64,000 bases of DNA from the NCBI GenBank assembly GCA_947474755.1, contig CANJJE010000001.1, forward strand, positions 310,001 to 374,000. Direction: 5' to 3'. How positions within the stretch are numbered: the first letter of the stretch is position 1; each line of letters starts with the position of its first letter. The DNA is from Burkholderiales bacterium (GTDB lineage: Bacteria; Pseudomonadota; Gammaproteobacteria; Burkholderiales; Burkholderiaceae_C). The notes beneath the pieces were generated by a model. The model saw nothing but the letters and a program-made list of their open reading frames with translations, was not told the origin of the DNA and did no database searches. Positions 27,479-39,283 of the stretch are shown here, piece after piece. The position numbers and the translations under genes are program-made.

Positions 27479-28731
27479 TGGCTGACATCAAGAATTACAC
27501 GCTGAACTTCGGTCCGCAGCATCCTGCGGCACACGGCGTGCTGCGTCTGGTGCTGGAGCTCGACGGCGAGGTCATTCAGCGCGCCGATCCCCACATTGGC
27601 CTGCTGCACCGCGCAACCGAGAAGCTCGCTGAAAGCAAGACCTACATCCAGTCGCTGCCGTACATGGACCGTCTCGACTACGTGTCGATGATGTGCAACG
27701 AGCACGCCTACTGCCTTGCCATCGAGCGGCTGCTCGGTGTCGACGTGCCGGAGCGCGCACAGTACATACGGGTGATGTTCAGCGAGATCACACGCCTGCT
27801 CAACCACCTGATGTGGCTCGGCGCACACGGTCTTGACTGTGGTGCGATGAACGTCTTCATCTACTGTTTCCGCGAGCGTGAAGACCTGTTCGACATGTAC
27901 GAGGCGGCGTCGGGTGCGCGCATGCACGCTGCGTATTTCCGTCCCGGCGGCGTGTACCGCGACCTGCCGGACACGATGCCGCGGTACAAGGCCTCGAAGG
28001 TGCGAAACGCGAAGGTGATGTCGGCACTGAACGACAACCGTCAAGGCTCGCTGCTCGACTTCATTGACGACTTCACGAAGCGCTTCCCGAAGTGTGTCGA
28101 CGACTATGAGACGCTACTGACCGATAACCGAATCTGGAAGCAGCGTACGGTGGGCATCGGCGTGGTATCGCCTGAACGCGCTCTGAACCTCGGTTTCACC
28201 GGTCCGATGCTGCGCGGCTCTGGCATCGAATGGGACCTGCGCAAGAAGCAGCCCTACGACGTCTACGAGCACCTGGATTTCGACATCCCGGTCGGCGTCA
28301 ATGGCGACACCTATGACCGCTACCTGGTACGTGTCGAGGAGATGCGGCAGTCGAACCGGATCATTCAGCAGTGCGTGGCCTGGCTGCGCGCGAACCCGGG
28401 TGCGGTGATCACCTCGAACCACAAGGTTGCTCCGCCTTCGCGCGTCGACATGAAGTCAAGCATGGAAGAGCTGATCCACCACTTCAAGTTGTTCACCGAA
28501 GGCTTTCACGTGCCCGTGGGCGAGGCTTATGCGGCGGTGGAACATCCGAAGGGCGAATTTGGCATCTACATCGTCAGTGATGGCGCGAACAAGCCGTACC
28601 GCCTGAAGATCCGTGCCCCCGGCTTCGCTCACCTCGCCGCACTCGATGAAATGGCTCGCGGCCACATGATCGCCGACGCAGTCGCGGTCATTGGCACGAT
28701 GGACATCGTTTTTGGAGAGATCGACCGGTGA
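27478..28731 (+). CDS. nuoD: NADH-quinone oxidoreductase subunit D
   Basis: 417 residues, the 49-kDa subunit family that forms the quinone site with NuoB. It has [34 protein letters not shown] and the C-terminal [12 protein letters not shown]. The stop overlaps the GTG start of nuoE by four bases. Confidence 0.97.
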   Translation: MADIKNYTLNFGPQHPAAHGVLRLVLELDGEVIQRADPHIGLLHRATEKLAESKTYIQSLPYMDRLDYVSMMCNEHAYCLAIERLLGVDVPERAQYIRVMFSEITRLLNHLMWLGAHGLDCGAMNVFIYCFREREDLFDMYEAASGARMHAAYFRPGGVYRDLPDTMPRYKASKVRNAKVMSALNDNRQGSLLDFIDDFTKRFPKCVDDYETLLTDNRIWKQRTVGIGVVSPERALNLGFTGPMLRGSGIEWDLRKKQPYDVYEHLDFDIPVGVNGDTYDRYLVRVEEMRQSNRIIQQCVAWLRANPGAVITSNHKVAPPSRVDMKSSMEELIHHFKLFTEGFHVPVGEAYAAVEHPKGEFGIYIVSDGANKPYRLKIRAPGFAHLAALDEMARGHMIADAVAVIGTMDIVFGEIDR

Positions 28732-29249
28732 GCGAATCCGTGCCGGCATCCGCCGTTTTTTCTGCCGCTACGCTCGAGCGCTTCTCGTTCGAGGTGGCCA
28801 AGTACCCCGCCGACCAGAAGCAGTCTGCGGTGATCGCCTGCCTGTCGATCGTGCAGCAGGAGCAGGGCTACGTGTCTGCCGAAACCGAGAGGGGCGTGGC
28901 CGACTACCTTGGCATGCCGCCGATCGCGGTGCACGAGGTGACCACCTTCTACAACATGTACAACCAGCGGCCGGTAGGGCGCTTCAAGATCAATGTCTGC
29001 ACCAACCTGCCGTGCCAGTTGCGCGATGGTCAAAAGGCGCTGGAACATCTGTGCCGCAAGCTGGGCGTCGAAGTAGGTGGAACGACCGCCGACGGACTGA
29101 TTACCCTGCAACAAAGCGAATGCCTGGGTGCGTGCGCTGATGCGCCGGTGCTGTTGGTCAACGATCGCACGATGTGCAGTTTCATGAGCCACGAGCGGCT
29201 GGATGCGCTGGTGGATGTCCTACTGTCGCAACCCGACGCGTCCCGATGA
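28728..29249 (+). CDS. nuoE: NADH-quinone oxidoreductase subunit E
   Basis: 173 residues, the 24-kDa thioredoxin-like subunit with a [2Fe-2S] cluster. Ligands lie in [11 protein letters not shown] and [12 protein letters not shown]. The start is GTG, overlapping the nuoD stop. It works with NuoF in NADH oxidation. Confidence 0.96.
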   Translation: MSESVPASAVFSAATLERFSFEVAKYPADQKQSAVIACLSIVQQEQGYVSAETERGVADYLGMPPIAVHEVTTFYNMYNQRPVGRFKINVCTNLPCQLRDGQKALEHLCRKLGVEVGGTTADGLITLQQSECLGACADAPVLLVNDRTMCSFMSHERLDALVDVLLSQPDASR

Positions 29250-29267
29250 GCTGTCCAGGGGCCTGCC

Positions 29268-30611
29268 ATGCTTGACCTTTCCCGATTCCATTCAGACGGC
29301 GAAGCGACGTGCTTCCACGGGCGCCACATCGGCGAGCAGATCTATGCCGACCTGAACGGCCGAAACTGGCATCTGGCTGACTACGTGTCGCGTGGCGGCT
29401 ACCAGGCGTTGCGCAAGATCCTCGGGCACGATGGCGGAGCGGGCATGACGCCCGAAGAGGTGATCGCCGAGGTCAAGACCTCCGGCTTGCGAGGCCGCGG
29501 TGGTGCGGGCTTTCCGACCGGGCTGAAGTGGAGCTTCATGCCGCGGATGTTCCCCGGACCGAAGTACCTCGTCTGCAATTCCGACGAAGGTGAGCCCGGT
29601 ACCTGCAAGGACCGCGACATCCTCATGTTCAACCCGCACATCGTCATCGAAGGCATGGCCATCGCCGCCTACGCGATGGGTATCGGTGTGGGCTACAACT
29701 ACATCCACGGCGAGATCTTCGACGTCTACGAACGTTTCGAGGAGGCGTTGGCCGAGGCGCGTGCGGCGGGTTACCTTGGAAGCGGCATCCTCGGCTCGAA
29801 CTTCAATTTCCAGTTGCACGCTTCGCATGGCTTCGGTGCCTACATCTGCGGCGAGGAAACCGCCTTGCTCGAATCGCTCGAAGGCAAGAAGGGTCAGCCG
29901 CGCTTCAAGCCGCCATTCCCGGCCAGCTACGGCCTGTACGGCAAGCCGACGACGATCAACAACACCGAGACCTTTGCTGCGGTGCCGTGGATCATCCGCA
30001 ACGGTGGACAGTCCTACCTCGAAGTGGGCAAGCCGAACAACGGCGGCACGAAGATCTATTCGGTCTCGGGCGATGTGAATCTCCCCGGAAATTTCGAAGT
30101 GCCGATGGGCACGCCGTTCCCGGTGTTGCTCGAACTCGCCGGTGGCGTGCGCAACGGCCGCAAGCTGAAGGCGGTGATTCCCGGCGGTTCGTCGGCACCG
30201 GTGCTACCGGCTGCCAACATGATGAATTGCACGATGGACTACGACTCCATCGCCAAGGCGGGATCGATGCTCGGGTCGGGCGCGGTGATCGTGCTTGATG
30301 ACAGCCGTTGCATGGTCAAGAGCCTGATGCGCCTGAGCTATTTCTACACCCATGAAAGCTGCGGACAGTGCACGCCGTGTCGCGAAGGCACAGGCTGGCT
30401 TTACCGCTTGGTCCACCGCATCGAGAACGGTCAGGGCAGGATGGAAGACATCGACCTGCTGAACTCGGTGGCCGACAACATCCAGGGCCGCACCATCTGC
30501 GCGCTCGGTGAAGCCTCTGCCATGCCGGTACGCGCGATGATCAAGCACTTCCGCCAGGAATTCGTCCATCACGTCGAGCACAAGACCTGTCTCGTGCCGG
30601 CCTACGTCTGA
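29268..30611 (+). CDS. nuoF: NADH-quinone oxidoreductase subunit F
   Basis: 447 residues. NADH and FMN binding: [17 protein letters not shown] and [20 protein letters not shown]. The [4Fe-4S] ligands are in [13 protein letters not shown] plus a distal Cys in GRTICALGE. It is the entry point of electrons into complex I. Confidence 0.97.
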   Translation: MLDLSRFHSDGEATCFHGRHIGEQIYADLNGRNWHLADYVSRGGYQALRKILGHDGGAGMTPEEVIAEVKTSGLRGRGGAGFPTGLKWSFMPRMFPGPKYLVCNSDEGEPGTCKDRDILMFNPHIVIEGMAIAAYAMGIGVGYNYIHGEIFDVYERFEEALAEARAAGYLGSGILGSNFNFQLHASHGFGAYICGEETALLESLEGKKGQPRFKPPFPASYGLYGKPTTINNTETFAAVPWIIRNGGQSYLEVGKPNNGGTKIYSVSGDVNLPGNFEVPMGTPFPVLLELAGGVRNGRKLKAVIPGGSSAPVLPAANMMNCTMDYDSIAKAGSMLGSGAVIVLDDSRCMVKSLMRLSYFYTHESCGQCTPCREGTGWLYRLVHRIENGQGRMEDIDLLNSVADNIQGRTICALGEASAMPVRAMIKHFRQEFVHHVEHKTCLVPAYV

Positions 30612-30634
30612 TTTGGCGCACCGTATCCCTCGCC

Positions 30635-32971
30635 ATGATTGAAATCCAGCTTGATGGTCAAAAGGTCGAGGTTGCCGAAGGCAGCATGGTCATGCATGCC
30701 GCGGACAAGCTCGGTACCTACATCCCTCACTTCTGCTACCACAAAAAACTAAGCATCGCGGCGAACTGCCGCATGTGCCTCGTTGACGTCGAGAAGGCGC
30801 CCAAGCCGATGCCAGCGTGTGCGACGCCGGTGACGAAGGGCATGATCGTGCGCACCAAGAGTGCCAAGGCCGTGCAGGCGCAGCAGTCGGTGATGGAATT
30901 CCTGCTGATCAACCACCCGCTGGACTGTCCGATCTGCGATCAGGGGGGCGAATGTCAATTGCAGGATCTGGCCGTGGGCTACGGTGGATCGTCCTCGCGC
31001 TACCACGAGGAAAAGCGCGTCGTCTTCCACAAGGACGTCGGCCCGCTGATCTCGATGGAGGAGATGAGCCGTTGCATCCACTGCACCCGCTGCGTGCGAT
31101 TCGGTCAGGAGGTGGGCGGCGTGATGGAGCTCGGCATGATCCACCGCGGCGAGCACTCCGAGATCACCACCATCGTCGGCGACACCATTGATTCCGAACT
31201 CTCGGGCAACATGATCGACGTGTGCCCGGTTGGCGCGTTGACCAGCAAGCCTTTCCGCTACAGCGCCCGCACCTGGGAGTTGTCGCGCCGCAAGTCGGTG
31301 TCCCCACACGACAGCACCGGCGCCAACCTGATCGTGCAGGTCAAGTCGGGCAAGGTGATGCGTGTCGTGCCCCTGGAAAACGAAGACGTCAATGAATGCT
31401 GGATCGCCGACCGCGATCGTTTTTCGTACGAAGCTGTCAACAGCGAACAGCGGCTGACGACGCCGATGATCAAGCACGGCGGCGACTGGAAGTCGGTCGA
31501 CTGGACCACTGCGCTGAACTACGTGGCCAACGGCTTGGCGCAAATCAGGGAAGAGCACGGCGCTGCCCGCATCGGCGCGCTGGGTTCTGCGCACAGCACC
31601 GTTGAGGAGTTGCATCTGCTGGGCAAGCTGATGCGCGGACTGGGCAGTGACAATATCGACCACCGTCTGCGGCACTCCGACTTCTCGTCCAGCAGCCGCG
31701 GCGTGCGCTGGCTCGGCACGTCGATCGCTTCGCTGTCTACCTTGCAGCGTGTGCTGGTCGTCGGCTCCTTCCTGCGCAAGGACCACCCACTGTTTGCTCA
31801 GCGTCTGCGGCAAGCCGCTCGACGCGGCGCGCGTATCCACAGCCTGCACGCGGTACACGACGATTGGCTGATGCCGATGGCCACCGCAATGACCGCGGCG
31901 CCGAGCCAGTGGGTTCTGGCGCTGGCTGAAATTGCTGCTGCGGTGGCGGCCATGAATCAGGTCGCGCCTCCAGTCGCGCTGGGTGCGGGCGTGGAGCCGT
32001 CGGCGCAGGCCCGGGCGATCGCCACCTCGCTGCTGAGCGGAGAACGCAAGGCCATCCTGCTTGGTAATGCGGCCATTCAGCACCCTGCCGCCTCCAGCCT
32101 GATGGCACTCGCGCAGTGGATCGGCGAGCACACAGGTGCATCGGTCGGTGACTTGACGGCAGATGCGAACACCGTGGGCGCGCAACTCGTGGGAGCGCAG
32201 CCGACAGGGGGCGGTTTGAATGCCGCGCAGATGCTCGGCGGTGCGCTGAAGGCCTGTCTGCTGCTCAACGTCGAACCCGACCGTGATGCTGCCAACCCGG
32301 CCGCCGCAGTCGCTGCGCTGCAAGGTGCCGAGATGGTTGTTGCGCTGACGTCATTCCGCGATTCAGCCCTCGACTGCGCCGACGTGCTGTTGCCCATTGC
32401 ACCGTTCACCGAAACCTCGGGCACCTTCGTCAATGCCGAAGGCCGAGTCCAAAGTTTCCATGGTGTCGTCAAGCCGCTGGGCGAGACCCGACCTGCCTGG
32501 AAGGTGTTGCGCGTGCTCGGGAATATGCTGAACGTGCCCGGTTTCGAGTTCGAAACCTCCGATGCGGTACGCGCCGATGCATTGGGTGACCTGGCGGCCA
32601 TTCCGGGGCGCCTGAACAACCATGTCGAGGCATCCATTGACGCGAGCGCAGCGGCTCTGGGTCTGGAGCGCATCGCCGACGTGCCGATCTACGAAGCCGA
32701 CCCGCTGGTGCGCCGCGCCGCATCCTTGCAGTTGACCGCCGATGCACGGGCGCCGTCGGTTTGCGTTCCTTCGGCGCTGTGGGCGCAACTCGGCCTCCAC
32801 GATGGTGACGTGGTCCGGGTGTCGCAGGGCCTCGCCGCTGCCGATCTGCCGGTCCGGTTGGACGCCACGCTGGCAGCAAACGCGGTACGCGTGCCGTCCG
32901 GCACCGCACAGACGCGCACGCTTGGCGCGATGTTCGGCGCGGTCACTCTTACCCCGCTTCGCAAGGGCTGA
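30635..32971 (+). CDS. nuoG: NADH-quinone oxidoreductase subunit G
   Basis: 778 residues, the 75-kDa subunit. Cluster ligands: [11 protein letters not shown] and PACATPV ([2Fe-2S]), the His-x3-Cys cluster in [18 protein letters not shown] and [19 protein letters not shown] molybdopterin-oxidoreductase-like domain follows, without catalytic function in complex I. The C-terminal half is the least conserved part. Confidence 0.96.
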   Translation: MIEIQLDGQKVEVAEGSMVMHAADKLGTYIPHFCYHKKLSIAANCRMCLVDVEKAPKPMPACATPVTKGMIVRTKSAKAVQAQQSVMEFLLINHPLDCPICDQGGECQLQDLAVGYGGSSSRYHEEKRVVFHKDVGPLISMEEMSRCIHCTRCVRFGQEVGGVMELGMIHRGEHSEITTIVGDTIDSELSGNMIDVCPVGALTSKPFRYSARTWELSRRKSVSPHDSTGANLIVQVKSGKVMRVVPLENEDVNECWIADRDRFSYEAVNSEQRLTTPMIKHGGDWKSVDWTTALNYVANGLAQIREEHGAARIGALGSAHSTVEELHLLGKLMRGLGSDNIDHRLRHSDFSSSSRGVRWLGTSIASLSTLQRVLVVGSFLRKDHPLFAQRLRQAARRGARIHSLHAVHDDWLMPMATAMTAAPSQWVLALAEIAAAVAAMNQVAPPVALGAGVEPSAQARAIATSLLSGERKAILLGNAAIQHPAASSLMALAQWIGEHTGASVGDLTADANTVGAQLVGAQPTGGGLNAAQMLGGALKACLLLNVEPDRDAANPAAAVAALQGAEMVVALTSFRDSALDCADVLLPIAPFTETSGTFVNAEGRVQSFHGVVKPLGETRPAWKVLRVLGNMLNVPGFEFETSDAVRADALGDLAAIPGRLNNHVEASIDASAAALGLERIADVPIYEADPLVRRAASLQLTADARAPSVCVPSALWAQLGLHDGDVVRVSQGLAAADLPVRLDATLAANAVRVPSGTAQTRTLGAMFGAVTLTPLRKG

Positions 32972-32979
32972 GCGCGATC

Positions 32980-34077
32980 ATGTTCGATGCCGTCCACACT
33001 GTCGGAACCTCCCTGCTGGGTGGCGCGTGGCCCGTCGCGTGGTCGTTGATCAAGATCGTCGCGCTGGTGATCCCCTTGATGCTCTGCGTCGCCTACCTGA
33101 CCTTGTGGGAACGCAAGGCGATCGCTTTCACGCAGGTCCGCCCGGGCCCGAATCGCGTCGGTCCGCTAGGCCTCCTTCAGCCGATTGCCGATGCACTGAA
33201 GCTGATGTTCAAGGAGATCATCGTTCCTGCGGCGGCCAACAAGGGGCTGTTCTTCCTCGGACCGGTGATGACGATCATGCCGGCGCTCGCGGCCTGGGCC
33301 GTGGTGCCTTTCGGGCCCGATGCCGCGTTGGCAAACATCAATGCCGGCTTGCTGTTCCTGATGGCAATCACCTCTCTGGAGGTCTACGGAGTCATCATTG
33401 CCGGGTGGGCTTCGAATTCGAAGTACGCATTCCTCGGCGCGCTGCGGGCGTCGGCGCAGATGGTCAGCTACGAGATCGCCATGGGCTTCGCACTGGTGGT
33501 GGTGCTGATGGTTTCGGCCAGCATGAACATGACCGAGATCGTTCTGTCGCAGGGCCGGGGCACGTTCGCAGACCTTGGCCTGACCTTCCTCAGCTGGAAC
33601 TGGCTGCCGCTGTTGCCGATCTTTGTCGTCTATGTGATCGCCGGTATCGCCGAAACCAACCGTCACCCGTTCGACGTGGTCGAAGGCGAATCGGAGATCG
33701 TGGCCGGCCACATGGTCGAATACTCGGGCATGGCGTTCGCGATGTTCTTCGTCGCCGAGTACGCCAACATCATCCTGATCTCGGCACTGGCCTGCGTGTT
33801 GTTCCTTGGCGGCTGGATGTCGCCCATCTCATTCTCTGCGCTGGGCCTCGCAACGCCGGACTGGATCGTGCAGACGATGTGGTTCTGGAACTGGTTCTGG
33901 CTCTTCGGCAAGACCTTCGCGGTGTGTACCCTGTTCCTGTGGGTGCGCGCCAGTTTCCCGCGCTACCGCTACGACCAGATCATGCGCCTGGGCTGGAAGA
34001 TCTTCATTCCGCTGACGCTGATCTGGCTGGTCGTTGTGGGCCTGTGGATCGTGTCCCCGTGGAACATCTGGAAATAG
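32980..34077 (+). CDS. nuoH: NADH-quinone oxidoreductase subunit H
   Basis: 365 residues, about eight to nine membrane helices. Conserved blocks are [40 protein letters not shown] and [19 protein letters not shown]. It forms the quinone entry channel between the membrane and peripheral arms. Confidence 0.97.
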   Translation: MFDAVHTVGTSLLGGAWPVAWSLIKIVALVIPLMLCVAYLTLWERKAIAFTQVRPGPNRVGPLGLLQPIADALKLMFKEIIVPAAANKGLFFLGPVMTIMPALAAWAVVPFGPDAALANINAGLLFLMAITSLEVYGVIIAGWASNSKYAFLGALRASAQMVSYEIAMGFALVVVLMVSASMNMTEIVLSQGRGTFADLGLTFLSWNWLPLLPIFVVYVIAGIAETNRHPFDVVEGESEIVAGHMVEYSGMAFAMFFVAEYANIILISALACVLFLGGWMSPISFSALGLATPDWIVQTMWFWNWFWLFGKTFAVCTLFLWVRASFPRYRYDQIMRLGWKIFIPLTLIWLVVVGLWIVSPWNIWK

Positions 34078-34086
34078 GGGGCTGAC

Positions 34087-34584
34087 ATGTCCACTGCCAC
34101 GCCGATCAAGGACTTTGTCTCGAGCTTCCTGCTGCTCGAACTGCTGAAGGGTTTCAAGCTGACCGGGCGACATTTCTTCCGGCGCACGATCACCGTGCAG
34201 TTCCCTGAAGAAAAAACGCCTCTGAGCCCGCGTTTCCGTGGTCTGCATGCACTGCGCCGCTACGAGAACGGCGAAGAGCGCTGCATTGCCTGCAAGCTTT
34301 GCGAAGCCGTGTGCCCGGCGATGGCGATCACGATAGAGAGCGAAGTGCGCAGCGATGGATCGCGCCGCACGACGCGGTACGACATCGACCTCACCAAATG
34401 CATCTTCTGTGGCTTCTGCGAGGAGAGCTGTCCGGTCGACTCCATCGTCGAGACGCACATATTCGAATATCACGGCGAGAAGCGCGGCGACCTGTATTTC
34501 ACCAAGGACATGCTGTTGGCGGTCGGTGATCGCTATGAACCCGAAATCGCAGCCAACAAGGAGGCCGACGCTCGCTACCGGTGA
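34087..34584 (+). CDS. nuoI: NADH-quinone oxidoreductase subunit I
   Basis: 165 residues. Two [4Fe-4S] motifs are visible: [16 protein letters not shown] and [16 protein letters not shown]. It bridges NuoG and NuoB in the electron wire. An ATG at 34087 follows nuoH by nine bases. Confidence 0.97.
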   Translation: MSTATPIKDFVSSFLLLELLKGFKLTGRHFFRRTITVQFPEEKTPLSPRFRGLHALRRYENGEERCIACKLCEAVCPAMAITIESEVRSDGSRRTTRYDIDLTKCIFCGFCEESCPVDSIVETHIFEYHGEKRGDLYFTKDMLLAVGDRYEPEIAANKEADARYR

Positions 34585-34671
34585 GGGCGGCCTGGTGGCT
34601 GTTCTTGTCTTCGAGTGCCGCTCGCCTGATGCGCTGACTTGCGGCGCATCGACGACGAGTCAAAAGACCCC

Positions 34672-35319
34672 ATGATCACGACCCCTGCGCTCTTCTACAT
34701 CTTCTCGGCGGTGCTCCTGTTCGCGGCCTTCCGCGTCATCACAGCCCGCAGCCCTGTCTATGCGGCGCTGTACCTGGTGCTGGCATTCTTCTCGGCGTCC
34801 TGCGTGTGGATGCTGCTGCGCGCCGAGTTTCTGTCGATCACCCTCATCCTGGTGTATGTCGGCGCCGTCATGGTGCTGTTTCTGTTCGTCGTGATGATGC
34901 TGGATATCAACGTCGACGCCATGCGTGCGGGTTTCTGGAAGCACGCGCCAGTCGCTGGCGGTGTCGGGTTGGTCATCGCCCTTGAAATGGCAGCCGTGCT
35001 GATTCCCGGCTTCAACCTGCCCAGCGCGCCCGCACCGGATGCCGCTGATCTGAAGCTCGGCAACACGAAACTGCTCGGGATCGAGATCTACACGCAGTAC
35101 CTGTATCCGTTGCAGATTGCGGCGGTGCTGCTGCTGGTCGCGATCATCGCGGCCATCGCGCTGACGCTGCGCCAGCGCAAGGACACCAAGCACACCGACG
35201 CGTCCGAGCAGGTCAAGGCGAAGAAGCGCGATCGGGTACGCCTGGTCAAGATGCAACCCACCGTCGAACGCTCCGAAGCGGCCGCTGATTCCACGAAGCC
35301 TACGGGAGAGTCGTCATGA
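34672..35319 (+). CDS. nuoJ: NADH-quinone oxidoreductase subunit J
   Basis: 215 residues, five membrane helices including the conserved [21 protein letters not shown] polar, charged C-terminal tail of about 40 residues (from [11 protein letters not shown]) is longer than the core needs. The ATG at 34672 directly precedes the first helix. The gap to nuoI is 87 bases without any gene. Confidence 0.95.
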   Translation: MITTPALFYIFSAVLLFAAFRVITARSPVYAALYLVLAFFSASCVWMLLRAEFLSITLILVYVGAVMVLFLFVVMMLDINVDAMRAGFWKHAPVAGGVGLVIALEMAAVLIPGFNLPSAPAPDAADLKLGNTKLLGIEIYTQYLYPLQIAAVLLLVAIIAAIALTLRQRKDTKHTDASEQVKAKKRDRVRLVKMQPTVERSEAAADSTKPTGESS

Positions 35320-35642
35320 GCGCCCTGTTCCTCGGGCAGATCACGCTCGGCCATTTCCTGTCCGTGGGTGCGATCCTGTTCGCGCTGTCGGTGATCGGCA
35401 TCTTTCTCAACCGCAAGAACCTGATCGTGCTGCTGATGGCGATCGAGCTGATGCTGCTGGCCGTCAACCTGAATTTCATCGCCTTCTCGCACTTCCTCGG
35501 CGATATGGCGGGTCAGGTCTTCGTCTTCTTCATCCTCACCGTCGCAGCGGCCGAATCGGCGATCGGTCTGGCGATCCTGGTGGTGCTGTTCCGCAACCGC
35601 TCCACGATCAACGTCGACGAGCTCGACAGTCTGAAGGGCTGA
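35316..35642 (+). CDS. nuoK: NADH-quinone oxidoreductase subunit K
   Basis: 108 residues, three membrane helices with the conserved Glu in [16 protein letters not shown] and a second in [14 protein letters not shown]. It is part of the proton-pumping chain. Its ATG overlaps the nuoJ stop by four bases. Confidence 0.97.
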   Translation: MSALFLGQITLGHFLSVGAILFALSVIGIFLNRKNLIVLLMAIELMLLAVNLNFIAFSHFLGDMAGQVFVFFILTVAAAESAIGLAILVVLFRNRSTINVDELDSLKG

Positions 35643-35672
35643 CCGCCCCCGCCCTCGCAGCCCGCACACGAC

Positions 35673-37760
35673 ATGTCCGCACAACTCTCAACCCACCTGC
35701 TGCTGGCGGTGCCTCTGGCGCCGCTGGCGGGCGCCATCGTCGCGGGCTTCTTCGGCAAGCTCATCGGTCGCAGCGCAGCGCACACCGTCACCATCCTCGG
35801 CGTGCTGATCGCCTTTGTTCTCTCGGCCATGACACTGCAGTCGGTGGTCGTCGACGGGGCGCACTACAACGCCACCGTGTACGAATGGATGCGGGTCGGC
35901 GCGCTGAAGATGGAGGTCGGCTTCCTGGTCGACGGCCTGACCGCAATGATGATGTGTGTGGTGACCTTCGTGTCGCTGATGGTGCACATCTACACCATCG
36001 GCTACATGGCCGAAGAAGACGGTTACGAGCGCTTCTTCAGCTACATCTCGCTGTTCACCTTCTCGATGCTGATGCTCGTCATGAGCAACAACATGCTCCA
36101 GCTGTTCTTCGGCTGGGAGGCGGTGGGTCTGGTGTCTTACCTGCTGATCGGCTTCTATTTCAAGAAGCCGACGGCCGTCGCTGCCAACATGAAGGCCTTC
36201 CTGGTCAATCGCGTGGGCGACTTCGGCTTCATCCTGGGCATCGGCCTGATCGTGGCCTATGCCGGTACGCTGAACTACACCGAGGCCTTTGCCAAGGCCA
36301 ATGAACTGGCCACGCTCAACCTTCCTGGCACCAGCTGGATGCTGATCACCGTGATCTGCATCTGCCTGTTCATCGGCGCGATGGGCAAGAGCGCGCAATT
36401 TCCGCTGCATGTCTGGCTTCCCGACTCGATGGAAGGCCCGACACCGATCTCCGCGCTGATCCACGCGGCGACGATGGTCACCGCGGGTATCTTCATGGTC
36501 GCGCGCATGTCCCCTCTGTTCGAGCTGTCCGACACGGCGCTCAGCTTCATCATGGTGATCGGTGCGATCACCGCGCTGTTCATGGGCTTCCTCGGCATCA
36601 TCCAGAACGACATCAAGCGAGTGGTCGCGTACTCGACGCTGAGCCAGCTCGGTTACATGACTGTCGCACTCGGGGTCTCGGCCTATTCGGTCGCGGTGTT
36701 CCACCTGATGACGCACGCCTTCTTCAAGGCGCTGCTGTTCCTGGCGGCGGGCTCGGTGATCATCGGCATGCACCACGATCAGGACATCCGCAACATGGGT
36801 GGCCTGCGCAAGTACATGCCGATCACCTGGATCACCTCGCTGCTGGGCTCGCTGGCGCTGATCGGCACGCCGTTCTTCTCGGGTTTCTATTCCAAGGACA
36901 GCATCATCGAAGCCGTCCACGCCAGCCACCTGTGGGGCTCGGGATTCGCCTACTTTGCGGTGATCGCCGGTGTGTTCGTCACTGCCTTCTATTCGTTCCG
37001 GATGTACTTCATCGTCTTCCACGGCAAGGAGCGCTTCCACCACAAGCCGTTCCCGGGGGAACATGACGCGCATGGTGCAGACGACAGCCATGGTCACGAC
37101 GACGCACATGGCCATGCAAGCTCGCAGGCGCACGGTGGCGGCCACGCTGATCATGTTCACACGCCGCACGAGTCACCCTGGGTGGTGACGCTGCCCCTGG
37201 TTTTGCTGGCGATTCCTTCGGTGCTCATCGGCTATCTGACCATCGCGCCGATGCTCTACGGCGAGCTCTTCAAGGATTCGATCTTCATCAATGCACAGCG
37301 GCATCCAGCGATGGCAGAACTGGCCAGCGGGTTCCACGGCGCTGCCGCGATGGCCCTGCATGGCTTCAGCACCTTGCCGTTCTGGCTGGCTCTGGCTGGC
37401 GTGGTCGTGGCCTACGTCTTCTACCTGTTGAAGCCCGAGATCCCCGCCGCTTGCGCCCGCATCTTTGCGCCCGTCGTGAAGGTGCTCGAGAACAAGTACT
37501 ACATGGACTGGTTCAACGAACATGTGCTGGCCGCTGGCGCCCGCCTCGTGGGACGCGGGCTGTGGAAGGGCGGCGATGTCGCGTTCATTGACGGTGCGCT
37601 GGTCAACGGCTCGGCACGCGGGATTGGTGTGCTGTCATCGGTGATTCGTCTGGTGCAGACGGGTTACCTCTACTGGTATGCGCTGGTGATGATCCTGGGT
37701 CTGATGGGACTGATGACCTGGCAGTTGTGGCCCTACCTGGGCCATCTGGTCGGGCGCTGA
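35673..37760 (+). CDS. nuoL: NADH-quinone oxidoreductase subunit L
   Basis: 695 residues, an antiporter-like subunit with the long lateral helix. Conserved parts: FFGWEAVGLVSYLLIGFYF, MGKSAQFPLHVWLPDSMEG and STLSQLGYM. Between about residues 463 and 499 an unusual loop is very rich in His, Asp and Gly (HDAHGADDSHGHDDAHGHAS and onward). It is the distal proton pump of complex I. Confidence 0.97.
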   Translation: MSAQLSTHLLLAVPLAPLAGAIVAGFFGKLIGRSAAHTVTILGVLIAFVLSAMTLQSVVVDGAHYNATVYEWMRVGALKMEVGFLVDGLTAMMMCVVTFVSLMVHIYTIGYMAEEDGYERFFSYISLFTFSMLMLVMSNNMLQLFFGWEAVGLVSYLLIGFYFKKPTAVAANMKAFLVNRVGDFGFILGIGLIVAYAGTLNYTEAFAKANELATLNLPGTSWMLITVICICLFIGAMGKSAQFPLHVWLPDSMEGPTPISALIHAATMVTAGIFMVARMSPLFELSDTALSFIMVIGAITALFMGFLGIIQNDIKRVVAYSTLSQLGYMTVALGVSAYSVAVFHLMTHAFFKALLFLAAGSVIIGMHHDQDIRNMGGLRKYMPITWITSLLGSLALIGTPFFSGFYSKDSIIEAVHASHLWGSGFAYFAVIAGVFVTAFYSFRMYFIVFHGKERFHHKPFPGEHDAHGADDSHGHDDAHGHASSQAHGGGHADHVHTPHESPWVVTLPLVLLAIPSVLIGYLTIAPMLYGELFKDSIFINAQRHPAMAELASGFHGAAAMALHGFSTLPFWLALAGVVVAYVFYLLKPEIPAACARIFAPVVKVLENKYYMDWFNEHVLAAGARLVGRGLWKGGDVAFIDGALVNGSARGIGVLSSVIRLVQTGYLYWYALVMILGLMGLMTWQLWPYLGHLVGR

Positions 37761-37799
37761 GCGCAGACCGGACACACAGGGCACGGAGAAAAGAAGAAC

Positions 37800-39275
37800 A
37801 TGGGTTTGTTGAGCCTCGCCATCTGGCTGCCAATTCTGTCGGGCGCGGTGTTGCTGGCGATCGGTCGCGATGCGCATGCGACCGCCGCACGCTGGTTCGC
37901 CTTGATCGCCGCGGTGCTTTCCTTCCTCGTCACGCTGCCACTGATCACCGGGTTCAACGTCGACACGGCGCAGATGCAGTTCGTCGAGAAGATGGCCTGG
38001 ATCGACCGCTTCAACGTCATGTACCACCTGGGCGTCGACGGCATTTCCGTGTGGTTCGTGCTGCTGACGGCATTCATCACCATCATCGTGGTGATCGCCG
38101 GCTGGGAGGTGATCACCGACCGCGTCAATCAGTACATGGGCGCATTCCTGATCCTGTCGGGGATCATGATCGGTGTGTTCACTGCCCTCGACGGGCTGCT
38201 CTTCTACGTCTTCTTCGAGGCCACGCTGATCCCGATGTACATCATCATCGGCGTGTGGGGCGGGCCGAAAAGGGTCTACGCTGCATTCAAGTTTTTCCTG
38301 TACACGCTGGCCGGCTCGCTGCTGATGCTGATCGCGCTGATGTACCTCTACTTCAAGTCGGGCGGCAGCTTCGACCTGCAGACCTGGTACCAGTTGCCGC
38401 TGCCGATGTCGGTGCAGACGCTGCTGTTCTTCGCCTTCTTCGCGGCGTTTGCGGTCAAGGTGCCGATGTGGCCGGTGCACACCTGGTTGCCCGATGCGCA
38501 CGTCGAGGCGCCGACGGGTGGTTCGGTGGTGCTGGCGGCCATCATGTTGAAGCTGGGCGGCTATGGTTTCCTGCGCTTCTCCCTGCCGATCACGCCCGAT
38601 GCGTCGCATGAGTGGGCCTGGTTCATCATCACGATTTCGTTGATTGCGGTGATCTACATCGGGCTGGTCGCGCTGGTGCAGCAGGACATGAAGAAGCTGG
38701 TGGCCTATTCATCGATCGCGCACATGGGCTTCGTCACGTTGGGCTTCTTCCTGTTCAATGAAATCGGCGTGTCCGGTGCGCTGGTGCAGATGGTGTCGCA
38801 CGGCTTCGTGTCGGGCGCGATGTTCCTCGGCATCGGAGTGCTGTACGACCGTGTGCATTCGCGCGAGATCGCGAGCTACGGGGGTGTGGTCAATACGATG
38901 CCGGTCTTCACCGCCTTCGCCGTGTTCTTCGCGATGGCGAACTGCGGGCTGCCTGGAACCGCTGGTTTCGTGGGCGAGTGGATGGTCATCCTCGGCGCCG
39001 TGCAGGTGAACTTCTGGCTCGGTGCGCTGGCAGCCACGGCACTGGTGTTCGGTGCGGCCTACACCTTGTGGATGGTCAAGAGGGTCTACTTCGGTCCGGT
39101 TGCCAATCACCACGTGGCCGAGCTGCAGGATCTGAACGCCCGTGAGGTGTTGATCATGTCGGTGCTTGCCGTCGCCGTGCTGTGGATGGGTCTGTATCCG
39201 AAGCCCTTCACCGACGTGATGCATGTGTCGGTGACCGAACTGCTGAAGCACGTCGCCGTGTCGAAGCTGAACTGA
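37800..39275 (+). CDS. nuoM: NADH-quinone oxidoreductase subunit M
   Basis: 491 residues, an antiporter-like proton-pumping subunit. Blocks: GVDGISVWFVLLTAF, VKVPMWPVHTWLPDAHVEAP, AYSSIAHMGFVTLGFF and NCGLPGTAGFVGEWM. It starts 39 bases after nuoL. Confidence 0.97.
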   Translation: MGLLSLAIWLPILSGAVLLAIGRDAHATAARWFALIAAVLSFLVTLPLITGFNVDTAQMQFVEKMAWIDRFNVMYHLGVDGISVWFVLLTAFITIIVVIAGWEVITDRVNQYMGAFLILSGIMIGVFTALDGLLFYVFFEATLIPMYIIIGVWGGPKRVYAAFKFFLYTLAGSLLMLIALMYLYFKSGGSFDLQTWYQLPLPMSVQTLLFFAFFAAFAVKVPMWPVHTWLPDAHVEAPTGGSVVLAAIMLKLGGYGFLRFSLPITPDASHEWAWFIITISLIAVIYIGLVALVQQDMKKLVAYSSIAHMGFVTLGFFLFNEIGVSGALVQMVSHGFVSGAMFLGIGVLYDRVHSREIASYGGVVNTMPVFTAFAVFFAMANCGLPGTAGFVGEWMVILGAVQVNFWLGALAATALVFGAAYTLWMVKRVYFGPVANHHVAELQDLNAREVLIMSVLAVAVLWMGLYPKPFTDVMHVSVTELLKHVAVSKLN

Positions 39276-39283
39276 ACAACGAC

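Noticed and set aside
32742-34085. A 447-codon plus-strand frame overlapping nuoG and nuoH in another phase
   Set aside because: nuoH and the end of nuoG are certain; this is the +1 shadow and has no start signal.
35688-37169. A 493-codon minus-strand frame rich in His and Asp opposite nuoL
   Set aside because: It mirrors the nuoL reading frame; the unusual composition comes from the complementary codons of a membrane protein.
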